The position numbers and the translations under genes are program-made. A DNA stretch of 64,000 nucleotides, from assembly GCA_028281025.1 (NCBI GenBank), contig JANQKR010000013.1, positions 558,001 to 622,000 on the forward strand, given 5' to 3'. Shown here piece after piece: positions 50,283 through 59,373 of this stretch (positions are counted from its first letter, which is position 1; every line of letters starts with the position of its first letter). The DNA is from Croceivirga sp. (GTDB lineage: Bacteria > Bacteroidota > Bacteroidia > Flavobacteriales > Flavobacteriaceae). Below the pieces are notes generated by a model. That model ran no database searches and had not been told where the DNA came from. It saw nothing but the letters and a program-made list of their open reading frames with translations.

Positions 50283-50711
50283 ATGGTCGACATCACTCAA
50301 AAACAAAACACGCACAGAACTGCAGTCGCCCAGGCCATTGTAAAGGTGGGATCCCTGGAAACCGTAAGGGCCATTGAAGAAAAAAGGGTGCCCAAGGGCG
50401 ATGTGTTTGCCATGAGTCGGGCAGCTGGCTTTTTAGGCCTGAAAAAGACTCCCGAACTATTGCCGGACTGTCACCCATTGCCCATAGAATATGCCGGTAT
50501 TGCGTATGAAATTGACGGGCTCAACATTGTGGTCAAGGTCACCGTGAAGACATTTTACAAAACAGGAGTGGAAGTGGAGGCCATGCATGGGGCAAGTGTT
50601 GTTGCCCTTAATATGTACGATATGCTAAAACCCATTGACAAGGCCATTGAAATACAGCAGATCAAACTTGTATTAAAAACAGGCGGAAAATCCGATATAA
50701 AGAGCGAATAG
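50283..50711 (+). CDS. moaC: cyclic pyranopterin monophosphate synthase MoaC
   Basis: A 142-residue MoaC, which with MoaA forms cPMP in Mo-cofactor synthesis. Motifs: MVDITQKQNTHRTAVAQA, KGDVFAMSRAAGFLGLKKT, LLPDCHPLPIEY, and GVEVEAMHGASVVALNMYDMLKP with the active-site MxGxS-like region. The start follows the moaE stop closely, so the two form an operon. moaA, moaD and moeA are not in the window. Confidence 0.93.
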   Translation: MVDITQKQNTHRTAVAQAIVKVGSLETVRAIEEKRVPKGDVFAMSRAAGFLGLKKTPELLPDCHPLPIEYAGIAYEIDGLNIVVKVTVKTFYKTGVEVEAMHGASVVALNMYDMLKPIDKAIEIQQIKLVLKTGGKSDIKSE

Positions 50712-50776
50712 CGGTTTTTCAAAATGAAGATCAGTGGGATTTTTTCTTAACTTTAAATATAAATCAACCATAAAAA

Positions 50777-51085
50777 TTGAAGAATCTAAAACGGGTCATC
50801 GTCGATTTTAAAAAGCTTACGCCAGAAGTACTGAAGCTTCTTGTTGAGGAATATCCAGATGGTTATGGGGATGACGATATCATTTCGTTCAAGAATGCTG
50901 CCGGTGAAAAAGTGGAATGTGTTGAGGTGCTCACCCTGGACACCAAATACCTGATCAAAATCAGTTCAAAGTTGGAACGTACCATGGCCAACTATGATGA
51001 GGATAACTATGCCGATTTTGATTCTGATGATCCCGAAGCGGTCATCGATCCCGATATGATGCCCCCCAAGGATGAAGAGGAATAG
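50777..51085 (+). CDS. conserved small acidic protein with TTG start
   Basis: A 102-residue cytoplasmic protein starting at TTG (KNLKRVIVDFKKL). It has a compact N-terminal domain (TPEVLKLLVEEYPDGYGDDDIISFKNAAGEKVE) and a very acidic C-terminus rich in D/E (DEDNYADFDSDDPEAV). Homologues occur widely in flavobacteria, sometimes mislabelled as DNA primase; no function is established. TTG is taken because the conserved N-terminus begins directly there. Confidence 0.7.
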   Translation: MKNLKRVIVDFKKLTPEVLKLLVEEYPDGYGDDDIISFKNAAGEKVECVEVLTLDTKYLIKISSKLERTMANYDEDNYADFDSDDPEAVIDPDMMPPKDEEE

Positions 51086-51370
51086 CACAGGTCCTGAGCA
51101 TCTTAAAATCGAATGGGAAAGACTTGGACTTTCGTACAGAACTTAGAGGGTTTTCTCCAAATCAAACTCGGATTCGCACGTCCAACCCAAAAGTTAAATG
51201 CCAGTAAATGAGGGAAATAAGCTCTTTTTCCAAAATGAAAGCGACCGAATTGTTAAAAAAATGCAAATGGGTAAGTGAAATCGTACAAATGCGTTAATCT
51301 TATACTAATCCTTCAATTTTTACGCAACGCTATCGTTCTAAGGTTATCCTAACCATGTAAATGAGAATAA
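51086..51370. other. intergenic region after the TTG-start gene
   Basis: About 285 bp with no recognised gene, strong hairpin or tRNA; AT-rich towards the small membrane ORF. Confidence 0.3.
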
Positions 51371-51502
51371 ATGTTCATGAAGGCAGAGAACAAAAATACC
51401 AAGGGGTATTTGCAAAGAGCGATAGTTTTTTACCTGATCCTTTTGGCCGGTACAGTTTATTTTTTGATAAAACTGGGCGCAAAGATTTTTGAAAATATGT
51501 AA
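51371..51502 (+). CDS. 43-residue single-pass membrane protein
   Basis: A small ORF encoding a basic N-terminus (MFMKAENKNTKGYLQRA) and one hydrophobic helix (IVFYLILLAGTVYFLIKLGAKI). The charge pattern is that of a genuine small membrane protein. An ATG two codons in is also possible. It converges on the threonine-dehydrogenase-like gene with 10 bp between. No family recognised. Confidence 0.5.
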   Translation: MFMKAENKNTKGYLQRAIVFYLILLAGTVYFLIKLGAKIFENM

Positions 51503-51512
51503 TACGTGGGTA

Positions 51513-52454
51513 TTACTTTTTCAGGTTTTCCAGCATTTCCGATGTAATTCGATTTAGATCGAACGTAGGCTTCCATCCCCAGTCCTCCCTTGCCATGGAG
51601 TCATCAATGGATGATGGCCACGAGTCGGCAATTTGCTGTCTGAAATCCGGTTCATAATTGATTTCAAAATCGGGAATATGGTTTTTAATGCTTTGTGCTA
51701 TTTCGAATGGTGTAAAACTAATGGCATCCAAGTTATAGGAAGAGCGTACCGTAAGATCATCGGCTTTGGCATCCATTAAAGAGATGGTGGCACGGATGGC
51801 ATCGTCCATATACATCATGGGCAGTTTGGTCCCTTCGGACAAAAAACAGCTATAGGTTTTTTCTTCCAATGCTTTATGGTAGATTTCCACGGCATAATCC
51901 GTAGTGCCCCCACCAGGTAACGTCTTCCAACTGATAAGTCCCGGATAACGAAGACTTCGTACATCCACCCCAAACTTTTTATAGTAGTATTCACACCACC
52001 GCTCACCGGATTGCTTGCTAATTCCATAAACCGTGCTCGGTTCCATTAAGGTATGCTGTGGAGTGTGTTCCTTAGGGGTATTGGGTCCAAAAATCGCAAT
52101 ACTGGAAGGCCAGAATATCTTATCTATTTTCTTGTCCTTTCCCAGGTTCAGGACATTGAACAAGGAGTTCATGTTCAAGTTCCAGGCCCTCATGGGAAAC
52201 TTTTCCGCCGTAGCGCTGAGCATGGCGGCCATAAGATATACTTCCTGGATTTCATAGTGCATGACCACATCTTCAATGGCCTCGTAATTGGTGGCGTCCA
52301 AAAGCTCAAATGGACCTGATTCCATTAAGGCACCACTTCCTTCCCGAATATCACTGGCCACAACCACATCATTACCATATTTTTGTCTTAGTACCATGGT
52401 AAGCTCCGTACCGATCTGTCCGCAGGCACCCAGGATTAAAATAGATTTGTCCAT
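51513..52454 (-). CDS. L-threonine 3-dehydrogenase-like SDR (extended type)
   Basis: A 313-residue extended short-chain dehydrogenase with the Rossmann motif ILGACGQIGTEL and catalytic YGISK (Tyr, Lys). The segments LNMNSLFNVLNLGKD, IFWPSSIAIFGPNTP, TLMEPSTVYGISKQSGERW, SLRYPGLISWKTLPGGGTTDYAVEIYHKAL and LPMMYMDDAI are diagnostic of the short-chain L-threonine dehydrogenase, which oxidises L-threonine to 2-amino-3-ketobutyrate. No kbl ligase gene is adjacent. Confidence 0.88.
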   Translation of the reverse strand: MDKSILILGACGQIGTELTMVLRQKYGNDVVVASDIREGSGALMESGPFELLDATNYEAIEDVVMHYEIQEVYLMAAMLSATAEKFPMRAWNLNMNSLFNVLNLGKDKKIDKIFWPSSIAIFGPNTPKEHTPQHTLMEPSTVYGISKQSGERWCEYYYKKFGVDVRSLRYPGLISWKTLPGGGTTDYAVEIYHKALEEKTYSCFLSEGTKLPMMYMDDAIRATISLMDAKADDLTVRSSYNLDAISFTPFEIAQSIKNHIPDFEINYEPDFRQQIADSWPSSIDDSMAREDWGWKPTFDLNRITSEMLENLKK

Positions 52455-52521
52455 TCCATTTTGTCATTAAATCATTGTGAAAGTAAAGATAGCTTTTCCC
52501 AAGAATTTGTACTTTGGCAAT

Positions 52522-53019
52522 ATGGGGAAACACATTGTTTGGCTATGGGTATGCGTAACTTTTTTTGCTTGCAGAAACCAAAAAGAAGGGGAAGTTGCCA
52601 CGGTTGAAGCACCGGAATCATTTTCGTTTCAAAATCTGCCCCAGGATGCCACACTTGATGAAGAAGTGGCCACTTTGGTGGCCGACTGGCAGGAATTTAA
52701 GGCAATGGAAACCAGCTATGCCATCCTAAAACGTGCAACCAATACCGAAGACCTTATGTTGGCCGTAGACGATTTGATCGAAAGGGAAAAGACCTTGGCC
52801 GAAGCCGGTTATCCGGAATTGTTTGATAAGCTTCAAATAAAAAGCAGACAGCAGGTCTTCCGTACCTTTCTCTATAAGGTGAAGGGAAATCTCAAGGATA
52901 GAAGGGATGTGTACAAATCCATGGAAGAGATGATGTTGGCCTATAATGCCTACAAAAACCAATTCAACAATATTATAAGCAATACCCTTGATCCGAAATT
53001 GATATTGAATGGGGAATAA
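52522..53019 (+). CDS. putative lipoprotein of unknown function
   Basis: A 165-residue lipoprotein: signal MGKHIVWLWVCVTFFAC, acidic linker, and a helical region with charged repeats (LVADWQEFKAMETSYAILKRA, FRTFLYKVKGNLKDRRDVY). ATG 52522 is chosen because it starts the signal peptide. The end overlaps the next gene by 11 bp. Family not recognised. Confidence 0.6.
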   Translation: MGKHIVWLWVCVTFFACRNQKEGEVATVEAPESFSFQNLPQDATLDEEVATLVADWQEFKAMETSYAILKRATNTEDLMLAVDDLIEREKTLAEAGYPELFDKLQIKSRQQVFRTFLYKVKGNLKDRRDVYKSMEEMMLAYNAYKNQFNNIISNTLDPKLILNGE

Positions 53020-53524
53020 TGTAATCCTGGCCTATCTTTTGTCCGTTGGGTCCCTGCTTTCTGCCCAGGAAAGTGAGAAAGCGACCATTGGCCGTGTTTT
53101 GGACAACTGGCACCTTGCCGCTTCAAATGCCGACTTTGAAGGATATTTTTCCCTCATGACGGATAATGGTGTGTTTTTGGGAACGGATGCCATGGAAAAC
53201 TGGCAAAACCAGGAATTCAAGGATTTTTCCAAACCGTATTTCGACCGGGGCAGAGCATGGAGTTTTACCGCGGTGGAACGCAATATATACCTGGATGATA
53301 ACAGGCAATTCGCTTGGTTCGATGAATTACTGGACACCCAAATGAAGCTTTGCAGGGGATCTGGAGTATTGAGAAAGGTGGATGGCAACTGGAAAATTGC
53401 CCATTATGTCCTTTCCATAGCCGTACCCAACGAAAATGTTAAGGCATTGGTACAATTAAAAAAGCAGAAGGACAGCCTTCTGCTTATTGATCTAAAAAGG
53501 AAATCCGTTCCAAAAGGAAATTAA
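53009..53524 (+). CDS. exported SnoaL-like (DUF4440-like) protein
   Basis: A 171-residue exported protein with signal MGNNVILAYLLSVGSLLSAQ and an NTF2/SnoaL-like domain (VLDNWHLAASNADFEGYFSLMTDNGVFLGTDAMENW, GVLRKVDGNWKIAHYVLSIAV). It overlaps the upstream lipoprotein gene, suggesting coupling. Members bind small molecules or act as isomerases/hydratases. Its stop overlaps that of the convergent TPR gene by four bases. Confidence 0.75.
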   Translation: MGNNVILAYLLSVGSLLSAQESEKATIGRVLDNWHLAASNADFEGYFSLMTDNGVFLGTDAMENWQNQEFKDFSKPYFDRGRAWSFTAVERNIYLDDNRQFAWFDELLDTQMKLCRGSGVLRKVDGNWKIAHYVLSIAVPNENVKALVQLKKQKDSLLLIDLKRKSVPKGN

Positions 53525-54216
53525 TTTCCGGTATCCCCTTCGGTTTTGCGCTTTTCCAACGCCTGTTTGCTCAAACTGGCAAGGTTAAAATTGGAATCCA
53601 AATCCAACGCCTTGTCCATAAAGGCAATGGCTTCATCAACCTTGCTTTTGTCCCCATTAAAGATTACCAGTCCCTTTAAGTGATAAAAAGCGGCCTTTAA
53701 AGGTACTTCATAGGGTTGCTGGCGCTCATAAAAGGCATGCTTCATGTTCAAGGTAGAATTTGCAATACCATATTCAATGTCTTTCGAAGCACTTTCCATT
53801 TCACCGATTTGGATTTTCAAATCGGCCAATTCATAGGCGATGTAAGGGTCGGCTTTCCTGTCATAGAGCACCTGAAATTGTTCTATGGCCCTTTTGGGTT
53901 GATTTAAAGCTTTTAAGGATACGGCCTTTACTTGTACGGCCAGATTGGAATCCGATTCATTTTTTTCAATCCCAATGGTGTTCAAGGCCTGCAAATGCTG
54001 GTTACCGTTCATATACACATAAGCCAAGGTATCCTTTCTTTCCTGGGATGGGGCTATGACGTTTAAATGGGTTAGGGCGTTGATGACCCCATTGACATCG
54101 CCCTGCTTTCTCATCTCCAGGTAATACTTTTCAAAATGGCCCTTTAAATCGGCATTGCTTTGTGAAAAAAGGGATGCCGAGGCCAATAACACGGTGATAA
54201 AAAACAATTTTTTCAT
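53521..54216 (-). CDS. exported TPR-repeat protein
   Basis: A 231-residue protein with signal MKKLFFITVLLASASLFSQ and several TPR-like helices (LAVQVKAVSLKALNQPKRAIEQFQVLYD, EIGEMESASKDIEYGIANS, VDEAIAFMDKALDLDSNFNLASLSKQALEKRK). Probably periplasmic protein-interaction scaffold. No operon partner on its strand. Confidence 0.75.
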   Translation of the reverse strand: MKKLFFITVLLASASLFSQSNADLKGHFEKYYLEMRKQGDVNGVINALTHLNVIAPSQERKDTLAYVYMNGNQHLQALNTIGIEKNESDSNLAVQVKAVSLKALNQPKRAIEQFQVLYDRKADPYIAYELADLKIQIGEMESASKDIEYGIANSTLNMKHAFYERQQPYEVPLKAAFYHLKGLVIFNGDKSKVDEAIAFMDKALDLDSNFNLASLSKQALEKRKTEGDTGN

Positions 54217-54295
54217 CCTTTTAATGCTTTAGTGCGGCAAAACTAAAAAAATAAACCAAAGCAGGCTGTTAAAGATTTGGAAAGTACCCAAACAA

Positions 54296-54321
54296 AAAAA
54301 GATGCCCAAAGCATCTTTTTC
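54296..54321 (-). terminator. bidirectional-type terminator
   Basis: AAAAAGATGC (54296-54305) and GCATCTTTTT (54311-54320) form a 10-bp stem with a 5-nt loop, with A and T runs on both sides. It lies 25 bp past the stop of the minus-strand gene ending at 54345. Confidence 0.8.
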
Positions 54322-54344
54322 AGTAGCGATTTTTGGTTTTAAGG

Positions 54345-54719
54345 TCAAACGGCAAGATGCACCGTTTCTTTGCTGGATAAATCCTTGATCAGTTTAGCAT
54401 AAAAAGCAATGCTCTTGGTATCCCCTTCCAGACACGATTTTAAAAAATCCCTAAGATTTTTGAAAAAAAGGTTCGTGGGTAAGACCACAAGGTCCATGTT
54501 TACCGTTTTGGGATCATAACCACTTTCATCCATCACCACATTCATATTTACCCTACTGCGATGGTAATCAATAGTAACATCCACGGCATTGTAGTGCTTT
54601 TTAATAATGGCTTCATGAAACAACTTGATTTTTGGGGTCATTTCCCTTTTTGAACTACTGCGAGCGATCAGACTTTCCATTTCCATCAAAATCCTCGATT
54701 TTACATTAAAAGTTTCCAT
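54345..54719 (-). CDS. conserved hypothetical protein
   Basis: A 124-residue cytoplasmic protein, METFNVKSRILMEMESLIARS, then a charged mid-part with VDVTIDYHRSRVNMNV and VVLPTNLFFKNLRDFLKSCLEGDTKSIAFYAKLIKDL. An upstream in-frame Met (54755) would add 12 residues. Not recognised; all-helical C-terminus. Confidence 0.55.
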   Translation of the reverse strand: METFNVKSRILMEMESLIARSSSKREMTPKIKLFHEAIIKKHYNAVDVTIDYHRSRVNMNVVMDESGYDPKTVNMDLVVLPTNLFFKNLRDFLKSCLEGDTKSIAFYAKLIKDLSSKETVHLAV

Positions 54720-54839
54720 AACTATACATTTTTGATGTGTTGTAAAACTATGCATTTCGTCGTTAAGCCTTTTAAATCAATACTTTAATTAACAGCAACA
54801 CAGGACTTTTGTTGTGAAACACTTTTTAGTTGTGGTGTA

Positions 54840-55646
54840 TCAAGAAGAAATGGATGTGGTCAGAATGTGCTTTTTAACATAAAAATTTCTAAAAATCACC
54901 TTCTTCCTGTTGACTTTTGCAGTGCCCTGTGTGTAGTTGGGGGGTGGGACCCTCCTTTTTTTTGCCTCTACAGTGTAATATTCCGCTTTGGTTGGGTGAT
55001 AGGGATAGACCCCATTGAACATCTGGTTCCAGTATCCATTTTTTAGTATCGTTCGTATCATATGGATACAATCGTTTTTATGGATTAAATTGATGAGTTC
55101 CGCTCCGTTGGTTAAGGTTCTCCCGGAAAGCTGGGTTATGGGATGCCGGTCTTCCCCAATAAGGCCCCCAAATCGAATGATAGTGGTTGAAAACCGCGTT
55201 TCGTTTAAAAACAATCGTTCGGCTTCCAAAAGCTGTTTTCCGGACTTTGTCACGGGTCGTGGAACGGTATCTTCCGTTATTTCACCCTCCACGTCACCAT
55301 ATACCGACGTACTGCTCACAAAAAGGATATGGTGTATTGGGAAACCTTTGATGTTTTCCAAGAGTAGCTGCATTTTGGCTATGTAATCACTTGAGGGGTC
55401 CTTACGCAAATTGGGAGGTACGTTAATGACCAAAACATCCAGATCGGTCAGGAATTCCCCTATCTTTCCATCCACCGAACCTTCAGTAAGGTGGAGAGGG
55501 TAAGCCAAGATGCCCTTTTGGTTCAAGGAATCCAATTTGTCGGTAGATGTCGTGGAACCTTTTACCTGATAGCCTTCCTTAAGAAGGCTCACGCCTAAAG
55601 AAGTGCCCAGCCAACCACAGCCAAGTATTCCGATGGTCTTATTCAA
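54840..55646 (-). CDS. YeeZ-like NAD(P)-binding epimerase-family protein
   Basis: A 268-residue Rossmann-fold protein: ILGCGWLGTSLGVSLLKEGYQVKGST and LDVLVINVPPNLRKDPSSDY, SSTSVYGDVEG, IIRFGGLIGEDRHP. These features match YeeZ/YlbE-type NAD-dependent epimerase/dehydratase-like proteins with unknown substrates. It overlaps the M28 peptidase gene upstream by 8 bp and is cotranscribed with it. Confidence 0.82.
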   Translation of the reverse strand: MNKTIGILGCGWLGTSLGVSLLKEGYQVKGSTTSTDKLDSLNQKGILAYPLHLTEGSVDGKIGEFLTDLDVLVINVPPNLRKDPSSDYIAKMQLLLENIKGFPIHHILFVSSTSVYGDVEGEITEDTVPRPVTKSGKQLLEAERLFLNETRFSTTIIRFGGLIGEDRHPITQLSGRTLTNGAELINLIHKNDCIHMIRTILKNGYWNQMFNGVYPYHPTKAEYYTVEAKKRRVPPPNYTQGTAKVNRKKVIFRNFYVKKHILTTSISS

Positions 55647-57918
55647 ACTTCATTTTTTTGATGACCAAAATAGCATCATTCAGGACAAAAGGCATGGGAA
55701 TACTGCTTTTGGGGCGCTCGGGAACAGTGAATAAGGGGTTGATCAGTAAATCATTTGAAGCCTCATAAAAAGAAAGTTCAAGTGTTTTGTCCTTCGGAAT
55801 GGTCAAATCAATTTCCGTATAGGCATTGTCGCTGATAAAATGCGTGACCAGTTTGCCATTTCTACGATGTTGTAAGTAATATTCGGAAAGGGAAACTCCG
55901 TTCACGGCACAATTATGGATTGCAATGTCATTGGTAAATACCTCCAATCGATTGACCGCACGCTTTGGTGTAACGCAAACCGTCAATTGCCTTTTATCCG
56001 CAAGCACGGTATCCTTGGTAACCAAAATTTCCGGTAGTCCAATATTCTTTTTTTGTGCTTGGGCCGTATGCTTAAAACGGGTATTGTATTTACTGCTCAG
56101 TGTATTCAGGTCTTTTGTCTGCCGGTCTTCCCCGGTTTTTAGGAACTGGGCGTTCCAATCGATCAATACCTCGTCATAGGAAGCCCATTGGGCTTCATCA
56201 GTATCCGCATGGTATACATAGAGCAAGCTGCTTGGTTTTGGACGTTCCTCGGAAAAGGAAGCATTTAAATGTGCCCTAATCCCATAAACGGCAAACAGTA
56301 ATAGGGCCAATATGCCCAGGGTCGTATACTTTTTTATCCTTCCAAATAGGGGAAGGGTCAAAAAGAACAGCAAAGAGGTCAAAACGGTGGCCGCAACCAT
56401 CATTTTGAGGCCCAGACCAACCGGAAACATTTGGATAAAGGGGGAATGCATAAAAACAGCGGGTAGGCAAAGGAACAATAGTAATAGTGGATTGGGTTTT
56501 TCCTGGTTGATGAATACCAATAATGCCGCCAGTAAACCAAAGACCGGAACAATGAAAAAACTGGCCCCTTTTAGGTACACTGCAACCAATCCGCATATCA
56601 AAAGCCAGATGACTATTGGAGCGACCAGTAAATTGGCCAATTTTATTTTTTTGAACCTTTTGTATACAAAAAAGCATACGGCTATGGCGAATAGGCTCAT
56701 TTCCATGATGTATAGATGGCCGTTATAGGTAAAGCCATGTAAAATGTCCTTATACCACGGATACCACCATTTTAAAATAGGCCAGGTGTAATATCCTGCC
56801 AATCCGTTGATGACCAGGATGAGCACTACCGGTAAAAATCCAATAAGGATGCTTTTTACTTCCAGTTCCCCTTTTCTAAACCCGAGTATCAGTAGCAGAA
56901 CAAATAAAATACAGGCCAAGCCAAACATGGGCCATATCCACTCGAAGGGATAGGAGATAAATTTAAAAACGGGGCTATTGAAATATACGAGGTCACTAAG
57001 GCTTTTAAGGTCCGTTAAATCCGTACCGGCAAAGTGTTCCATTAAGGGCATTAAGTAACTGGCTTGATGGATCAATGAATTGCGATCCAATCTTTCGTGG
57101 ATATCCAGTGCAGTATGGTAGTCATAGTGATCATCGATAAAGGCGAAATTGAACCCCTCAATATCCCCATCTTCTCGAAATACCGTTAGATCCGTGTCAT
57201 TGGGAAGCATTTTGTAGATGCTATAGGCCAAAGAGTTTGCCACCGGAAACTTTGGATTGGCCGCCGAAAATTCCTTGATCAGCGTACTATTGCCCCTATT
57301 GGTTTCAATAAGCATATAGCTGGGGCCACCACTTCCACGGGCTTCAAAATTCAGTACGAGCCCTATGTTTTTTGCCCAAGGGTGTTGATGTACAAAAAGC
57401 TCGGCCCCATTAAGTCCCAATTCCTCCGCGTCGCTTATGAGGACAATGATATCATTCTTTGGGGACTTCCCACTCGCCAACAAGGCCCGTACCCCTTCCA
57501 AAATGGTGGCGACCCCACTTGCCGCGTCACTTGCACCGTAGGAAGAATGGTGGGCACTATCATAATGGGAGAGCAATAGGAGCGCCTTTCCTTTGGAAGT
57601 TCCTTTTATCTTGGCCATAATGTTGGTCGCCTTGCAGAGATTGCCCCAATCCCCAGCGATAAATCCTTCTTGGGTGCTCACCTGCAACCCCATTCTTTTA
57701 AGCTCGGAGACCACATAGTTCATGGCATTGGTATGCCCCGGAAACCCAACGGCATGTTGTGTAAGGGAGAGCGTTTTAACGTGTTTCAATGCATTGTCCA
57801 ATTGAAAGTCCCATTGCTCCAAATCCGCATCGGCCACCGTATTGGGCATAAGGGAACGATAACTCCAATAGACGGCAAAAAGGAGGAGAAAAAAGGCAAC
57901 GATCTTTGAAAAGTTCAT
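55639..57918 (-). CDS. M28-family membrane metallopeptidase
   Basis: A 759-residue protein with an N-terminal membrane anchor, an M28 aminopeptidase domain (~75-310) and a C-terminal part with about eight to nine membrane helices (~335-560), then a periplasmic beta domain. Zinc ligands: HYDSAHHSSYGASDAASG, SDAEELGLNGAELF (catalytic Glu pair), NFEARGSGGPS and DDHYDYHTALD. The design resembles ER metallopeptidase 1-like bacterial proteins. It likely trims peptides at the cell envelope. Confidence 0.9.
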   Translation of the reverse strand: MNFSKIVAFFLLLFAVYWSYRSLMPNTVADADLEQWDFQLDNALKHVKTLSLTQHAVGFPGHTNAMNYVVSELKRMGLQVSTQEGFIAGDWGNLCKATNIMAKIKGTSKGKALLLLSHYDSAHHSSYGASDAASGVATILEGVRALLASGKSPKNDIIVLISDAEELGLNGAELFVHQHPWAKNIGLVLNFEARGSGGPSYMLIETNRGNSTLIKEFSAANPKFPVANSLAYSIYKMLPNDTDLTVFREDGDIEGFNFAFIDDHYDYHTALDIHERLDRNSLIHQASYLMPLMEHFAGTDLTDLKSLSDLVYFNSPVFKFISYPFEWIWPMFGLACILFVLLLILGFRKGELEVKSILIGFLPVVLILVINGLAGYYTWPILKWWYPWYKDILHGFTYNGHLYIMEMSLFAIAVCFFVYKRFKKIKLANLLVAPIVIWLLICGLVAVYLKGASFFIVPVFGLLAALLVFINQEKPNPLLLLFLCLPAVFMHSPFIQMFPVGLGLKMMVAATVLTSLLFFLTLPLFGRIKKYTTLGILALLLFAVYGIRAHLNASFSEERPKPSSLLYVYHADTDEAQWASYDEVLIDWNAQFLKTGEDRQTKDLNTLSSKYNTRFKHTAQAQKKNIGLPEILVTKDTVLADKRQLTVCVTPKRAVNRLEVFTNDIAIHNCAVNGVSLSEYYLQHRRNGKLVTHFISDNAYTEIDLTIPKDKTLELSFYEASNDLLINPLFTVPERPKSSIPMPFVLNDAILVIKKMKFE

Positions 57919-58041
57919 GTTGGTCTTGGTTACGTATTAAAAATAGGAAATATTAACAGCTTCTCAGGTTTCGGCACTAAAATTTAGATTCTTCGCAAGA
58001 AAATCACTAACTTTAATAGTTAACCAATAAAATACACTAAC

Positions 58042-58512
58042 ATGGGAATCAAGAGTTTTCAAGGGGCGCGGGCTAAGGTGGATAGTAAAAAGGATTCCGG
58101 GGGACCTATTTTGGTTTCCGACTATATGACCAAAAAATTAGTGACTTTTTCTCCAAAGCAATCCGTTCTGGAAGTCATGGAGGCCTTTGCCAAGTATAAA
58201 ATTTCCGGAGGTCCGGTCATGGACGATAGCGGGTTTCTTGTCGGGATTATTTCTGAAGCGGACTGCATGAAGCAAATCTCTGAAAGCAGGTACTTTAATC
58301 AACCTATTTTGGACAAGAGTGTGGAACGTTTTATGACCAAGAACGTGGAGACCATCCCCCACGATATGAGCATATTTGATGCTGCCGGGGTTTTTGACAG
58401 GCATAACCGAAGACGGTTGCCCGTAATGAAGGATGGGATACTGGTGGGCCAGATCAGTAGAAAGGACATTGTTGTTGCCGCATTGAAGTTAAGTGGGGCC
58501 AATTGGAAATAA
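58042..58512 (+). CDS. CBS-domain-pair protein
   Basis: A 156-residue protein with two CBS motifs: VSDYMTKKLVTFSPKQSVLEVMEAFAKYKISGGPVMDDSGFLVGIIS and SVERFMTKNVETIPHDMSIFDAAGVFDRHNRRRLPVMKDGILVGQISRKDI. Such stand-alone pairs bind adenine nucleotides and regulate partners. It is convergent with the small zinc-ribbon gene with 2 bp between stops. Confidence 0.92.
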   Translation: MGIKSFQGARAKVDSKKDSGGPILVSDYMTKKLVTFSPKQSVLEVMEAFAKYKISGGPVMDDSGFLVGIISEADCMKQISESRYFNQPILDKSVERFMTKNVETIPHDMSIFDAAGVFDRHNRRRLPVMKDGILVGQISRKDIVVAALKLSGANWK

Positions 58513-58514
58513 GC

Positions 58515-58862
58515 CTATTCCCGCTTCACGATCATATAAAAATCATTGTCCAAAGGAAGGTACCCCAGATCATAGACAAAGAAATACGTAGTGCCCTTCT
58601 TGGTGGTATACAGATTGGTAAGGTATTCAAAATCGAATCCCTTATCCAATAAACGGGTTTTGGTGGTCCTTGTTTTTCCATCTTTGAGTTCAAAACTGTC
58701 CAATATCCGGTAGTTTTTTCGCAATCGGTTGTTGATATTGCGAACCAAGTTTTTACTATCCTTATTGAGCTTGTTATTGTAGGCATTGCGACAGTAGTCC
58801 GAACAGAACTTTTTATCTGCCCTTCCTCGGATTTCGATACCACATTCGATGCATTTTTTCAT
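58515..58862 (-). CDS. zinc-ribbon hypothetical protein
   Basis: A 115-residue protein with an N-terminal zinc-ribbon, KKCIECGIEIRGRADKKFCSDYCRNAYNN (four cysteines in CxxC...CxxxC spacing), followed by a basic helix and a beta-rich C-terminus (YFFVYDLGYLPLDNDFYMIVK). Such ribbons are common in nucleic-acid-associated small proteins. It is 3 bp downstream of the next gene on this strand. Function unknown. Confidence 0.75.
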   Translation of the reverse strand: MKKCIECGIEIRGRADKKFCSDYCRNAYNNKLNKDSKNLVRNINNRLRKNYRILDSFELKDGKTRTTKTRLLDKGFDFEYLTNLYTTKKGTTYFFVYDLGYLPLDNDFYMIVKRE

Positions 58863-58865
58863 GTG

Positions 58866-59357
58866 CTACTGCCTGTTGTAATTAAAAACCATCTCAGTGG
58901 CTGTGCCATCTTCATTGCCCATTAGGCCGTAAATGGCAATTTTTTGGGGACTGATGTTTTCAAAGGTGAATCCATCAAAATAGACCCGATTGCCTTCAGC
59001 TTTTATGAACTTGAATTGTTGCACTTCATCTCTGGCTTCCCAGCCGTGTAGATTGGCATCAAAGTGTTTTAGCTCAAAAACAAGGCTGTTGCCCACTTCA
59101 CGAATGTGACCTATTTCGTAAAAGTTTACCTTGTCATCAATAAGGTGTCTAAAAACAAACATCATACTCCCTCCAATATCCGGACTCCATATTTCCTCTG
59201 TGACACCTCCAAATGCGGTACCGGTCCAATGTCCTTCCATAAATTCCACAAGCGCAATAGTGGCGGCGGGCGAAGTATCCCCTGGTTCCATTTGTAGTGT
59301 GTTTTGCGCAAGTAACACCTGTAATGGCGCCAATAGAAAGAGGGCAAGGCGTCTCAT
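58866..59357 (-). CDS. exported DUF6265-like protein
   Basis: A 163-residue protein with signal MRRLALFLLAPLQVLLAQ and a lipocalin-like region: FMEGHWTGTAFGGVTEEIWSPDIGGSMMFVFRH, FYEIGHIREVGNSLVFELKHF, and EMVFNYNRQ at the end. The EGxWxG...EEIWSP...GSMM pattern is the DUF6265 signature. It may bind a small hydrophobic ligand; function unknown. Confidence 0.75.
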   Translation of the reverse strand: MRRLALFLLAPLQVLLAQNTLQMEPGDTSPAATIALVEFMEGHWTGTAFGGVTEEIWSPDIGGSMMFVFRHLIDDKVNFYEIGHIREVGNSLVFELKHFDANLHGWEARDEVQQFKFIKAEGNRVYFDGFTFENISPQKIAIYGLMGNEDGTATEMVFNYNRQ

Positions 59358-59373
59358 AGTGGTTTATTGGAGG